A DNA stretch of 64,000 nt from Micromonospora sp. H61 (GTDB taxonomy: Bacteria; Actinomycetota; Actinomycetes; Mycobacteriales; Micromonosporaceae), in contig NZ_JAGPXY010000006.1 of assembly GCF_018070325.1 (NCBI RefSeq), forward strand, positions 84,744 through 148,743, in the 5' to 3' direction. The translations under genes and the position numbers were made by a program. The notes beneath the pieces were generated by a model. It had not been told where the DNA came from. It did not search any database and saw only the letters and a list, made by a program, of their open reading frames with translations. Below are positions 1 to 8,351 of this stretch, one piece after another (the stretch's first letter is position 1; every line of letters starts with the position of its first letter).

Positions 1-214
1 GCTGCCGTAGCGTCGCCCACGTGACCGGCACCAGCGCAACGAGGGTCACCGCCGCCCAGACCAGCTGGGCCGCCGTCCGCAACCCTGCCACCCACAGCCC
101 GCCGCCCAGCAGGGCGGCCAGGGTGATCAGGGTCAGCGGCGCCCACTCCCGCCAGTCCACCCGCCGCCCCCGCACCGGCTGTTCCGGCACGCACTCGTCC
201 GGTTCCGCTCCCAC
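1..214 (-). CDS. N-terminus of a metal-translocating P-type ATPase (partial, runs off the left edge)
   Basis: Reading leftwards from a GTG at 214, the 71 visible codons give a short charged cytoplasmic tail (Arg-rich, then DWREWAPL) followed by two hydrophobic helices separated by a short polar turn. That is the usual beginning of an actinobacterial heavy-metal P1B-type ATPase lacking an N-terminal HMA domain. The catalytic DKTGT loop would lie outside the window, so metal specificity cannot be read. An in-frame stop at 227-229 leaves GTG 214 as the first usable start; the upstream region has only a weak purine-rich site. The gene is divergent from the Acg-type nitroreductase with about 180 bp between them. 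Copper export would fit the downstream copper block, but this is inference, and other cation ATPases begin similarly. Confidence 0.6.
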   Translation of the reverse strand, partial: MGAEPDECVPEQPVRGRRVDWREWAPLTLITLAALLGGGLWVAGLRTAAQLVWAAVTLVALVPVTWATLRQ

Positions 215-302
215 CTGCGGATCGTCTCAGCGCACCGGTCCCTGCAAGCGGGAACCGGCGTGATCCGTTGCGGGCCGGACGACCCCGAGGCGGGGAATCC
301 GT

Positions 303-320
303 ATGCCGGCTGACCGGCAT
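303..320. promoter_or_regulatory. Inverted repeat between divergent ATPase and nitroreductase genes
   Basis: ATGCCGG and CCGGCAT are separated by 4 nt. The repeat sits in the divergent intergenic region about 90 nt before each start, so it is either a regulator site serving both genes or a hairpin in a leader. I could not match it to the DosR box GGGAC-N-GTCCC. Confidence 0.35.
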
Positions 321-397
321 CCCGGAGGACGGAGCGGCAACACCGCCCGGAACAGGTCCGGAGTGGGGCACGATGTGGAAAACGAAAGGTCGTGACG

Positions 398-1408
398 ATG
401 AGCCACGAGACGCCGGCCAGGGACCGCCCGCTGACCACCGCACTCACGCAGGCCGCCGCGGCGGCCGGTCTCGCCCCGTCGGTGCACAACAGCCAGCCGT
501 GGCGCTGGACGGTCCTCCCCGACGCGCTGGAGCTGCGGATGGTGCACGAGCCGCAACTCGCCGCAACCGATCCGGAGAATCGGCTGGTGACGTTGAGCTG
601 CGGCCTGGCGCTGCACCACGCGCGCGTGGCGCTGGCCGCCGAGGGTTGGGCCGCAGAGGTGGAGCGGCTACCCGACCCGGGCCAGCCTGAGCTGCTCGCC
701 CGATTCAGCCGGTTCGAGCAGACCGAGGCGGACGCGGACGCGACCCGCCTCGTGCCGTGCATGCGGACTCGGCAGACCGACCGGCGGCCGGTCAGTGACG
801 AGCCGGTGCCCAACGGCACACTCGACGAGATCGTCAAGTCGACCGGCGCGCAGGGCGCCCGACTCCAACTGCTCGACTCCGACCAGGTGATGGAGTTGGC
901 GGCCGCGGCGGCCCACGCTGCGGTGGTGGCGGCGGAGGAGCCGGAGCTGCGGGAGGAGCTCGCGTACTGGACCAGCCGGGCCGCCGCCGGCGCCGGATTG
1001 CCCCCCGAGGTGCTGCCCGAGCAGCCCCCGCAGACCACCGTGCCGGTACGGGACTTCGGCAAATCCGGAACCCTGCCGATCAGCCCCGGACACGACCGTG
1101 CGGCCGCCTATGCCATCCTCTGGAACATCGACGACGAGCCGGACAGCTGGCTGCGCGCCGGAGAGGGGCTCTCCGCCGCCTGGCTGACCGCCACCCGGCT
1201 CGGCGTCTCGATGGTGCCGCTCAGCGGCGTGGTCGAGACCGACGGCACCCGGCAGACACTGCGCCAGATGCTGGCCGGGCTCGGCTTTCCGTATCTGGCG
1301 ATGCGGCTGGGGATCGCCGACCGGGCGCACGCCGCGCCACCCCACACTCCGCGCCTGCCCACTGAGCAGGTCGTCGACACCTCCGCGGTGGACTCCGGCA
1401 CCAGGTAG
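398..1408 (+). CDS. Acg family FMN-binding nitroreductase-like protein
   Basis: The 336-residue protein has the features of the Acg group (Rv2032-like), a nitroreductase-fold family with a reduced active-site lid. The FMN-phosphate region SVHNSQPWRW lies at residues 28-37, and the C-terminal half carries a typical LGVSMVPLSG strand-turn and a FPYLAMRLG segment. Family members bind FMN; in mycobacteria acg is part of the dormancy regulon and may sequester flavin rather than reduce nitro compounds. I chose ATG 398 because GAAAGG at 384-389 is 8 nt upstream, whereas the in-frame GTG at 392 would be only 2 nt from it. The divergent P-type ATPase recalls the mycobacterial DosR regulon, where ctpF and acg are both members, but I see no DosR box. 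Monocistronic, since the next gene is convergent. Confidence 0.85.
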   Translation: MSHETPARDRPLTTALTQAAAAAGLAPSVHNSQPWRWTVLPDALELRMVHEPQLAATDPENRLVTLSCGLALHHARVALAAEGWAAEVERLPDPGQPELLARFSRFEQTEADADATRLVPCMRTRQTDRRPVSDEPVPNGTLDEIVKSTGAQGARLQLLDSDQVMELAAAAAHAAVVAAEEPELREELAYWTSRAAAGAGLPPEVLPEQPPQTTVPVRDFGKSGTLPISPGHDRAAAYAILWNIDDEPDSWLRAGEGLSAAWLTATRLGVSMVPLSGVVETDGTRQTLRQMLAGLGFPYLAMRLGIADRAHAAPPHTPRLPTEQVVDTSAVDSGTR

Positions 1409-1787
1409 CGTGCCCGTCCCCGGACGCTCACCGGGGGGGCCAAGCCCAGGAAACGAGCGTCTCGCGGAAGCCACCACGGGATGCGCGTGACAAAACCATG
1501 CCGGCCGGGCATGACCCACGACAGCCGATCGACCAACTCCTCAAAGACGTGAGGACAAGCCTCGATGGGCTGTCGTGGGCTGTGCCAAGGTGGCTTGCTG
1601 ATCGACAACAGCGGCGCTTTGCGGGCCGCGCTCCGCGCTGTGCGGATGAGCTCTGCCTGGGATTGACAGCCACCACCAGACCGATGCCGACCTGTCACTG
1701 CGACGACCAGCGACCCGGGACCAGGAGCCACGAGCAACGCTGCAAGCAGCGAGCCCTGACCACTTCGGTGTCCACGAACGGCTCGGC
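1409..1787. other. Gene-poor intergenic stretch with one perfect 12-bp inverted repeat
   Basis: No recognisable coding region on either strand between two convergent genes. It holds one perfect inverted repeat, CCCACGACAGCC at 1515-1526 and its complement at 1568-1579, with a 41-nt spacer. Base composition is slightly less GC-rich than the neighbouring genes. It may be the debris of an old insertion; reading frames through it give no family I recognise. Confidence 0.4.
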
Positions 1788-2780
1788 TCAACCGGCGACG
1801 TCCACGACGACCTTGCCCTCGGCGGTGCCGTCGGCGACCAGCCGATGGGCGTCCATTACCGTGTCGAGCGTGAACCTGCGCTCGTCCAGTCGGGGGCGCA
1901 GCGCGCCGGCATCGGCCAGCGCCGCGATCTCGCGCAGGATGTCGCCGTGGTGTTCCCGGCCCCGCCCGGTGAGCATCGGCAGCAGGGTGAACACGCCGGA
2001 GTAGGTCGCACCCCGGAACGACAGCGGGGCGAGCGAGTGTGAGCCCCAGCCCAGTGCGCTGACGACGTGCCCGTGGTAGGTGCGTACCGCCGCGAACGAG
2101 GCGTCGAGCGTCGCGCCGCCGACGTTGTCGACGACGATGTCGAATCCCTCGCCGCCGGTGTACCTCTCGACGTACTCCTCGACCTTGCTCGCTGTGTAGT
2201 CGATCGGCACGGCACCCAGACTCTCGATCACCCGCAGGCTCGCCGGCCCGCCCGTGGCGTACGCCTCGGCGCCTCGCGCCTGGGCAAGTTGCACACCCAC
2301 GTACCCGACACCTCCGGCGCCTCCGTGCACCAGGACCTTCTGCCCGGCGCGGACTCCGGCCCGGTCGACCAGCCCCTCCCAGGAGGTGACCGCCGCCAGG
2401 GGCAACGCGGCGGCCTCCCGCATCGAGAGGCTCCTCGGCTTGTGGGCCAGCAGTCGAGCGTCCACGGCGGCGTACTCGGCCAGCGAGCCCTGTAGGTCGC
2501 CGACGCCCCCGCACAGCCCGTGCACCTCGTCTCCCGGCTCGAAGCCGGCCACGTCCGCGCCGACCGCCGCGACGACGCCGGCAAGGTCCAGGCCGAGCAC
2601 CGCGGGCAGCTCGACACGCGCGTGCGCGGCCTTACCTGCCTGGATCTTCGTGTCGAGCGGGTTGACCCCGCTGGCGACGATCCGCACCAGCACCTGCCCG
2701 CGCTCGGGGGCGGGTTGATCGATCTCCTCGACCGTCAGCGGAGCGTCGAACTCCCGCAACAACGCGGCGCGCATAACCAT
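1788..2780 (-). CDS. Zinc-independent medium-chain dehydrogenase / quinone oxidoreductase
   Basis: The 330-residue protein is an MDR-superfamily NADPH-dependent oxidoreductase. The GroES-like domain covers about residues 1-120, and the Rossmann half has the nucleotide-binding motif GGAGGVGY at residues 153-160. The Cys and His residues that ligate catalytic zinc in alcohol dehydrogenases are absent, and the N-terminal SGVNPLDTKIQAG segment is typical of quinone oxidoreductase (zeta-crystallin) and enoyl reductase-like members. The likely reaction is NAD(P)H-dependent reduction of a quinone or activated C=C bond; the substrate cannot be read. ATG 2780 is preceded by GGAGAG at 5 nt, so the longer start near 2807 is unlikely. 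It forms a same-strand run with the thioesterase (about 108 nt between) and might share its transcript. Confidence 0.85.
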   Translation of the reverse strand: MVMRAALLREFDAPLTVEEIDQPAPERGQVLVRIVASGVNPLDTKIQAGKAAHARVELPAVLGLDLAGVVAAVGADVAGFEPGDEVHGLCGGVGDLQGSLAEYAAVDARLLAHKPRSLSMREAAALPLAAVTSWEGLVDRAGVRAGQKVLVHGGAGGVGYVGVQLAQARGAEAYATGGPASLRVIESLGAVPIDYTASKVEEYVERYTGGEGFDIVVDNVGGATLDASFAAVRTYHGHVVSALGWGSHSLAPLSFRGATYSGVFTLLPMLTGRGREHHGDILREIAALADAGALRPRLDERRFTLDTVMDAHRLVADGTAEGKVVVDVAG

Positions 2781-2888
2781 CCACACTCTCCGTGATCGAG
2801 GCTTCACGTGGACGCTATCCGACCGGATCGGCGGCGGGGCGGGTTCCTCGGACCGCGCCGGCGCCGCGACGGGCGGACCGAGTGTGGG

Positions 2889-3392
2889 TCAGTCGTCTTC
2901 GGCACCATCGAGTAGCGCGCGTCGCAACGCCAGTCGGTGCTTCCGGCGGATCTTCGCCTCCCGGTACCGTCGGCGGTCCCCGTCGGTCTCCGGTAGCAGC
3001 GGCGGCACGGTACGAGGCTGGCCGTCGTCGTCGATGGCGACCATGACCAGGTGGGCGGTTGCCACGTCGGTGGGAGGCACCGCCCGGTCCCACCGGTCGG
3101 CGGTCACCTTGACGGCCACCTCCATCGAGCTGCGGCCGGCCCAGGTGATCCGGGCGTCGACGTGCACGACGTCGCCGACCCGCACCGCGCGGAGGAACGC
3201 CGTCTCGTCGATGGCGGCGGTCACCGCCGGCCCGTCGGAGTGTCGGGCGGCGACCACACCGGCGACGGAGTCGATGAGGTTGAGGATCCGGCCGCCGTGC
3301 ACCGTACCTATCAGGTTGGTGTGGTGCTGGTCGGGAAACCACACCGCCGGGTCGCGGACACACACTGGCGAGGACCTGGCCGTGCACCACAC
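2889..3392 (-). CDS. Hotdog-fold acyl-CoA thioesterase
   Basis: About 150-167 residues, one hotdog domain of the acyl-CoA hydrolase (BACH/YciA) family. Diagnostic features are the fold entry TVHGGRILNLIDSVAG, in which the acidic residue of the catalytic helix is the Asp of LIDSVAG, and the strand AIDETAFLRAVRVGDVV. The C-terminus is a basic, helical, charge-rich tail common in actinobacterial members. Predicted activity is hydrolysis of acyl-CoA to the free acid and CoA in the cytoplasm; chain-length preference is unknown. The start is uncertain: GTG 3392 opens the frame, but neither it nor the in-frame GTG at 3344, just before the conserved WFPDQ, has a convincing ribosome binding site. The notable feature is the cobalamin riboswitch immediately upstream on the same strand, which should make expression rise when B12 is scarce. 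Confidence 0.82.
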   Translation of the reverse strand: MWCTARSSPVCVRDPAVWFPDQHHTNLIGTVHGGRILNLIDSVAGVVAARHSDGPAVTAAIDETAFLRAVRVGDVVHVDARITWAGRSSMEVAVKVTADRWDRAVPPTDVATAHLVMVAIDDDGQPRTVPPLLPETDGDRRRYREAKIRRKHRLALRRALLDGAEDD

Positions 3393-3459
3393 GCACGGCC
3401 CGTCACCCGCTCAGCCCACCCGCGAGGCCGACGGCAGCGCACACGGTTGTGTACGCGGC

Positions 3460-3640
3460 GCCGGCAGGTCTTCGGACTCGCGGGCCTGACCGGTCGCGCC
3501 GGTCCCCTACTGGCCGTCGCTTCCCAGGCCGTTGGCCCAGTGCTGATGACGGCGGTCGTTCCCACTCACCGCTGCGGGGCAGCCCCGGATTTCCACCGGG
3601 TTCCCTCTTACGACGCCCAGCCGGTCACGACGGGGCGAAC
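3460..3640 (-). ncRNA. Cobalamin (adenosylcobalamin) riboswitch
   Basis: Read on the minus strand, the conserved blocks occur in canonical order: AAGAGGGAACCCGGTG at the 5' side, then AAATCCGGGGCTGCCCCGC, a CACTGGG...TGGGAAG pair in the central junction, and finally the B12 box GTCCGAAGACCTGCC near 3463-3480. This is the standard Rfam-type cobalamin aptamer layout. It ends about 70 nt before the thioesterase start, so that gene is the only plausible target. The strand rules out control of the copper genes to the right. A possible -10 (TATGCT, 3654-3659) with a TGGACA-like -35 sits just upstream. Outer boundaries are approximate. Confidence 0.9.
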
Positions 3641-3789
3641 CAGCGCCGTCGGCAGCATAGCTGGCCAGGGGATCTGTCCACCGAGGGCGTCCTGCCGCGG
3701 CGGCGGACGGCCTCATCGTCAACTTTTGTCGTCCGAGGAAGAAGATCGCCACCTATTGAAAAAAGTCTCGCGAGGGTGAGGATATCCAG

Positions 3790-5853
3790 ATGCGTCGTCT
3801 CCCCCAGACTTGCGGGCGGGTGGTCTCGGGCCTCCTCGCGTTCCTCCTCGCCTCGGCTGTCGCCCTCCTCGCGTCCGCCCAGCCCGCCGCGGCGCACGGG
3901 ACCCTCGCCACGTCCACACCGGCGAGCGGCGCCACCGTGCGCGAGCCGTTGACGGAGGTGCGGCTGTACTTCACCGAGAAGGCCGCCGCCAACGCGTTCT
4001 TCACTATCACCGCCCCGGGCGGCGCCCGTGTCGACAACGGCTGGTCGCAGGGGGAGCCGAAGCCGCTGGAGAAGCCGGTGCGGGAGTACTTCCTGGTCAA
4101 CGGGCAGTTCGAGCCACGGGAGTACACGACGGGGTTCCCCGCGGTGGTGTCCGTCGCCCACCTGCCCGCAAAGGGCCAGTACTCGGTGAGCTACCTGTCG
4201 GTCGCCTCGGACGGCGACACCGTGCGGGGCACCCTGACCTTCCGCTACGACGGGCGGGTGACGGCAGCGCCGAAGGGGTGGAGCCCGCCATCGACCCAAC
4301 CGGACCCGGCGCTGGTGGCCGCCACCGAGCAGCACAACACGTCCGGGCAGGCCTCGGCGGTGCCGACCACCGCGGACGATCCGTCGACCCCGCCGGCTGC
4401 GGCGGCCCCGTCGACCGGGTCGACCGAGGAGAGCGGTCCCGGGGCACCGGCCTGGGCCGGCTGGGCGGCGGCGGACGCGGCGGTCGGGGCGGTGGCCGGG
4501 TTCGTCGGCTGGCGTCGCCGATCCGCCGGCACACCCACCGGCCGGGGCCGTACCTCGGCGGCGACCTCCGGTCGACGCGGCGGTGGCGCCCGTGCCACGA
4601 ACAGGGCCGGCACTGGCAAGACCGTCGGCGGCAAGGCTGCCGGGGACAAGACCGTCGGCGGCAAGGTCGGCGGGGGCAGGGCCGGCGCGGCGACGGGCGT
4701 CGTCGCGCGTACCGCGAGCGACAGGCAGCGGCCCGCCACCGTGCCGGCGGCGCGCAAGGGCGACACGGTCGTCACGGCCCGCACGGGCGTCACCGTCGAG
4801 CCGACGCCTACCGATCAGGTGACCGAGGCCCTCGCCAACGCGGACGGCGAACCGACGGTCGACCCCGGGCCACGGCCCGACACGGACCTCGCCGCCGCGA
4901 CGCCTGGGTCCCGGCTGAGCAACACCCACCTGGCGCTGTTCGTCGGCGGGCTGGTGGTGGCCCTGTTGGCCGGGTTCGGGCTGGCCCGTATCGGCACCGC
5001 CGACGAGAGTCCGGCGACCGGCAACGCACGACCGTCGGCCGGTGGACCGTCCGACTCGGGGCAGGTGGGCTCCGCGACCGACGGGCACCAACACCCGGCT
5101 GGTACGGGGCCGCACACGCATCGGGGTGACGACGCGCCGGGCGCGACGCTGGCGACCGGGACGACGGTCAGCGCCGGTGGGTACACCCTGCAGCCGCTGG
5201 AGCGGTCCCAACCCCCTGGTGTACGCGCCGACTACCGGTTCCGCATCGTCGGGACCGACCGGCAGCCGGCAACGACCTTCCCGGTCGTCCACGACAAGCC
5301 GTTGCACATGATCGTGGTGGGCCGCGACCTGTCCGGCTACCAGCATTTGCACCCGACGATGGCACCCGACGGCACCTGGAGCGTCCCCCTGACGCTGGCC
5401 CGGCCCGGCGGCTACCGCGTCTACGCCGACTTCTCCGTCACCGCGGCCGACGGCAGGCAGCAGCCTCTCGTGCTGGGCGTCGACCACACGGTGCCCGGCG
5501 CGCACACCCCGACCGCACTGCCGCCGGCACAGGCGCAGGCGACAGCTGGTCCGTACGCGGTGTCGATGACCGGCACCCCGACGGTGGGGGTGACGGCGCC
5601 GATGCACTTCCAGGTCAGCGCCGACCCGACCGTACCGGCGCAGTTGGAGCGGTACCTGGGCGCGTACGGGCACCTGGTAGTGGTTCGTGAGGGCGACCTC
5701 GGCTACGTGCACGTCCACCCCGAGCAGGAGTTGGTCGACGGGACCGTCAAGTTCTGGCTGACCGCGCCGAGTTCAGGCCGGTACCGGGCCTTCTTCGACT
5801 TCCAGGTCGCCGGCAAGGTGCACACCGGGGAGTTCACGATCAACGTTCCCTGA
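3790..5853 (+). CDS. Exported CopC-domain protein with membrane anchors and His-rich C-terminal domain
   Basis: A 687-residue exported protein. A Sec signal ends near residue 35 (AQPAAA), leaving His36 as the N-terminal metal ligand of a CopC domain (about 36-155). The second CopC motif reads DGDT instead of the usual DGHP, so the distal His of the Cu(II) site appears to be Asp. A possible helix (221-241) and a basic Gly/Lys-rich linker follow, then a clear transmembrane helix (about 376-400), a His-rich patch (HQHPAGTGPHTH) and a C-terminal beta domain with HDKPLHMIVV, YQHLHP and YVHVHP motifs, typical of secreted metal-binding domains. Likely role: extracytoplasmic copper binding or delivery. 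GAGG is 9-10 nt before ATG 3790. PCuAC follows 65 bp downstream. Which domain binds what is unproven. Confidence 0.75.
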   Translation: MRRLPQTCGRVVSGLLAFLLASAVALLASAQPAAAHGTLATSTPASGATVREPLTEVRLYFTEKAAANAFFTITAPGGARVDNGWSQGEPKPLEKPVREYFLVNGQFEPREYTTGFPAVVSVAHLPAKGQYSVSYLSVASDGDTVRGTLTFRYDGRVTAAPKGWSPPSTQPDPALVAATEQHNTSGQASAVPTTADDPSTPPAAAAPSTGSTEESGPGAPAWAGWAAADAAVGAVAGFVGWRRRSAGTPTGRGRTSAATSGRRGGGARATNRAGTGKTVGGKAAGDKTVGGKVGGGRAGAATGVVARTASDRQRPATVPAARKGDTVVTARTGVTVEPTPTDQVTEALANADGEPTVDPGPRPDTDLAAATPGSRLSNTHLALFVGGLVVALLAGFGLARIGTADESPATGNARPSAGGPSDSGQVGSATDGHQHPAGTGPHTHRGDDAPGATLATGTTVSAGGYTLQPLERSQPPGVRADYRFRIVGTDRQPATTFPVVHDKPLHMIVVGRDLSGYQHLHPTMAPDGTWSVPLTLARPGGYRVYADFSVTAADGRQQPLVLGVDHTVPGAHTPTALPPAQAQATAGPYAVSMTGTPTVGVTAPMHFQVSADPTVPAQLERYLGAYGHLVVVREGDLGYVHVHPEQELVDGTVKFWLTAPSSGRYRAFFDFQVAGKVHTGEFTINVP

Positions 5854-5918
5854 CTCCGGAACTTTCTCCGAGCTGCGGCCGACCAACCTCCCAGCAGCAA
5901 CCATCGGAGGAAGAACAC

Positions 5919-6521
5919 ATGCGCACCACCAGCCCAAACGCTTCACGCCGCCATTCGGCCGCCATCTTCGCCGCCGCGATCCTGACGGTGGGCGTCGCCG
6001 GTTGCGGCTCGTCCGACTCTCCGTCGACAGCGCAGGCGGGCCCGCCCGCGTCGACCTCGGCCAACCCGGACGCTGGTGTGCTCGGCATTCGTGACCCGTG
6101 GGTGAAGGCGGCCGACAAGGGCATGACGGCGGCCTTCGGGACCCTGGTCAACGACGGCGACACCGATGTCACGGTGACGAGTGCCACGACCTCCCTGTCG
6201 CCGATGGAGTTGCACGAGATGGCCATGAAGGACGGCAAGATGGTCATGCGGCAAAAGCAGGGCGGCATCGTGATCAAGGCCAAGAGCACGCACGCCCTGG
6301 AGCCCGGGGGCGACCACCTCATGCTGATGAACCTCACCAAGCCCGTTCAGGCCGGCGACGAGTTGACCTTCACCCTGACCTTCGCCGACGGCAAGAACCA
6401 GCAGTTCCGCGCCATGGCCAAGCCGTTCACCGGCGCGCAGGAGAGCTACGCCCCCGGGCACGGCGAGCCGATGCCCAGCATGAGCGCCACGCCGGAGATG
6501 AGCATGAGCCCGGCATCGTGA
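5919..6521 (+). CDS. PCu(A)C copper chaperone lipoprotein (ECuC-like)
   Basis: A 200-residue lipoprotein with a signal peptide ending in the lipobox VAGC (Cys29), so it should be anchored on the outer face of the membrane. The DUF461/PCu(A)C domain carries the Cu(I) ligands in near-consensus spacing: His99, Met110, and the HLM pair His133/Met135. A Met/His-rich tail (about 175-200, with repeated MS and MP pairs) may form a second copper site. Family members hand Cu(I) to cytochrome oxidase CuA or to Sco proteins. The start ATG 5919 has GGAGGAAG at good spacing. The stop codon overlaps the GTG start of the DyP gene (GTGA), implying translational coupling, as expected for the chaperone-peroxidase pair of Streptomyces. 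Confidence 0.92.
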   Translation: MRTTSPNASRRHSAAIFAAAILTVGVAGCGSSDSPSTAQAGPPASTSANPDAGVLGIRDPWVKAADKGMTAAFGTLVNDGDTDVTVTSATTSLSPMELHEMAMKDGKMVMRQKQGGIVIKAKSTHALEPGGDHLMLMNLTKPVQAGDELTFTLTFADGKNQQFRAMAKPFTGAQESYAPGHGEPMPSMSATPEMSMSPAS

Positions 6522-7759
6522 CGCGGACACCACAGGTCCGGCCGGTGAGCAGGCGCGGCCTGCTCACCGGCGGAGCACTGGCCGCCGGCGGAGCCCTGGC
6601 CGGTGGTGCCGCGATCGCCGGCACCCGCGCGGGGAGGACCGGGCCGCCGACGGCGACCGCCGCCGACACGACGCCCGTGGCGACCGTCGGAGGGCTGGTC
6701 GAGCCGTTCCACGGCGCCCGGCAGGCCGGGGTGGCCACCGAACCGCAGGCGCACGCGTCGTTCGTGGCACTCACAGTGCGGGCCGGCGTCGACCGGGCCG
6801 CGCTGGGCCGGATGTTGCGGTTGCTCACCGACGACGCCGCCCGGCTCACCCAGGGCCGACCCGCGCTGGCCGACACCGAGGCCGAACTCGGGCTGCTGCC
6901 GGCACGGTTGACAGTGACCTTCGGCTTCGGGCCGGGCCTGTACCGGGCGGCCGGCGTCGACGACCGCCGGCCGGCATCGGTCACCGACCTGCCGTCGTTC
7001 CGCATCGACCGGCTTCAGCCGGCCTGGTCCGGCGGCGACCTGCTGCTGCAGATCTGCGCGGACGACGCGATCTCCGTCGCCCACGCCCAGCGGGTCCTGG
7101 TCAAGGACAGCCGACCGTTCGCCACAGTGCGGTGGGCCCAGCAGGGCTTCCGGCGCAGCCCCGGTGTCGAGCCGGGCGGCCACACCCAACGCAACCTCTT
7201 CGGTCAGCTCGACGGCACCGCCAACCCCCGACCCGGCGCGCCCATGGACACCGCCCTCTGGGTCCCGGACGGCCCGGCATGGCTGCGCGACAGCACCACA
7301 GTGGTACTCCGGCGGATCAGCATGAACATGGAAACGTGGGACCTGCTCGGCCGGACCGACCGCGAACTCGCCGTCGGGCGACGGCTCGACACCGGCGCCC
7401 CGCTCACCGGCACCGCCGAACACGACGAACCCGACTTCGCCGCCACCGACGCCGACGGCCTCACCGTCATCCCCGACTTCTCGCACCTGACCCGCGCCCA
7501 CGTCACCGACGACCGGCTGAAGATCCTGCGCCGGCCCTACAACTACGACGGGGTGCCGACGGCGGAGGGCCACGCGGACAGCGGCCTGATCTTCGCCTCG
7601 TACCAGGCCGACATCGCCCGACAGTTCCTGCCCATCCAGCGCCGGCTGGCCGATCGGGACCTGCTCAACGAGTGGACCACGCCGATCGGGTCCGCCGTCT
7701 TCGCCATCCCGCCCGGATGTCAACCGGGCGGGTGGATCGGCGAGCAGGTGCTCGGATGA
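6518..7759 (+). CDS. Tat-exported DyP-type haem peroxidase (DtpA-like)
   Basis: 413 residues. The N-terminus has a twin-arginine signal (SRRGLLTGG followed by an Ala/Gly-rich helix), so the folded haem protein is exported. The DyP fingerprint GxxDG appears as GQLDGTANPR, and the C-terminal half has the expected RRPYNYDG and GLIFASYQAD segments. The reaction is H2O2-dependent oxidation with haem b. The gene order PCuAC-DyP-CopC resembles the ECuC-DtpA locus of Streptomyces lividans, where DtpA is needed for maturation of the copper oxidase GlxA; neither GlxA nor Sco is in this window. Translation starts at GTG 6518, coupled to the PCuAC stop; its own stop overlaps the ATG of the next CopC gene (ATGA). 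Alternative: an EfeB-type enzyme of an iron uptake system, less likely without EfeU or EfeO. Confidence 0.88.
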   Translation: MTRTPQVRPVSRRGLLTGGALAAGGALAGGAAIAGTRAGRTGPPTATAADTTPVATVGGLVEPFHGARQAGVATEPQAHASFVALTVRAGVDRAALGRMLRLLTDDAARLTQGRPALADTEAELGLLPARLTVTFGFGPGLYRAAGVDDRRPASVTDLPSFRIDRLQPAWSGGDLLLQICADDAISVAHAQRVLVKDSRPFATVRWAQQGFRRSPGVEPGGHTQRNLFGQLDGTANPRPGAPMDTALWVPDGPAWLRDSTTVVLRRISMNMETWDLLGRTDRELAVGRRLDTGAPLTGTAEHDEPDFAATDADGLTVIPDFSHLTRAHVTDDRLKILRRPYNYDGVPTAEGHADSGLIFASYQADIARQFLPIQRRLADRDLLNEWTTPIGSAVFAIPPGCQPGGWIGEQVLG

Positions 7760-8337
7760 GCACGTCAACCGTCATGACCGTACCGTCGTCCCGCCCCACC
7801 GCCGTCCGGCTCGGCGCGGCGGTGCTCGCCGCCCTCGTGGCGGTACTCATCCCGGCCAGCCCGGCCTGGGCGCACAACTCGCTCAAGACGGCCACGCCCG
7901 CTCGAGACGCGACAGTCCCGAGCGCACCGACCGAGGTCACGCTCGAATTCATGCAGCGACTCGACCCGGCGTTCACCACCATCGTGCTCACCGACGCCGC
8001 CAAGCGGAAGCTTCCCACCGGCGAACCGGTGGTCACCGGAGCAAAGAGCACCGTCCAGGTGACCGACACCCTGCCGAACGGGACGTACACGGTCGCCTAC
8101 CGGGTCGTCTCCGTCGACGGGCACCCGGTGCAGGGTTCCTATCCGTTCACTGTGGCCGATCCGACGTCCAGCGCCGCGCCGGTTGCCGACGTGAGCGCGT
8201 CAGCGCCCGCCCCGTCCGCCGCTGCCACCAAGTCCGGCGGCGGTCCGAGCGCCGGCCTACTCGTCGCGGCTGCCGCGCTGGCCCTCCTCGTCCTGCTGAC
8301 GGCCGGGCTGCTGTGGCGGCGGGCGGCCCGGCGCTGA
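7756..8337 (+). CDS. CopC-domain copper-binding protein with C-terminal membrane anchor
   Basis: 193 residues. A signal peptide ends with SPAWA, giving a mature protein that begins with His (HNSLKTATPARDATV), the N-terminal amine/imidazole Cu(II) ligand. The second ligand pair is intact in VDGHPVQG, unlike in the larger CopC-fusion upstream. After the single CopC beta-barrel (about 36-130) come a Ser/Ala/Pro linker and one transmembrane helix (about 165-188) ending in RRAARR, so the domain is tethered outside. Members bind Cu(II) and work with CopD-type importers or oxidase assembly; no CopD domain is fused here. ATG 7756 overlaps the DyP stop codon, placing it in the same operon. Confidence 0.88.
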   Translation: MSTSTVMTVPSSRPTAVRLGAAVLAALVAVLIPASPAWAHNSLKTATPARDATVPSAPTEVTLEFMQRLDPAFTTIVLTDAAKRKLPTGEPVVTGAKSTVQVTDTLPNGTYTVAYRVVSVDGHPVQGSYPFTVADPTSSAAPVADVSASAPAPSAAATKSGGGPSAGLLVAAAALALLVLLTAGLLWRRAARR

Positions 8338-8351
8338 TCCGACCCGCCCGC

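Noticed and set aside
260..397. DosR-type box upstream of the Acg-like gene
   Set aside because: No GGGAC...GTCCC palindrome; only an unrelated ATGCCGG/CCGGCAT repeat is present.
133..1062. Long open frame on the minus strand opposite the Acg-like gene
   Set aside because: Ser/Arg/Gly-rich composition without motifs; it is the mirror of a conserved plus-strand protein, which is routine at this GC content.
3625..5718. Nearly 700-codon minus-strand frame opposite the CopC fusion
   Set aside because: Arg/Gly/Arg-rich nonsense, no recognisable domain, while the plus strand has a signal peptide and a CopC domain.
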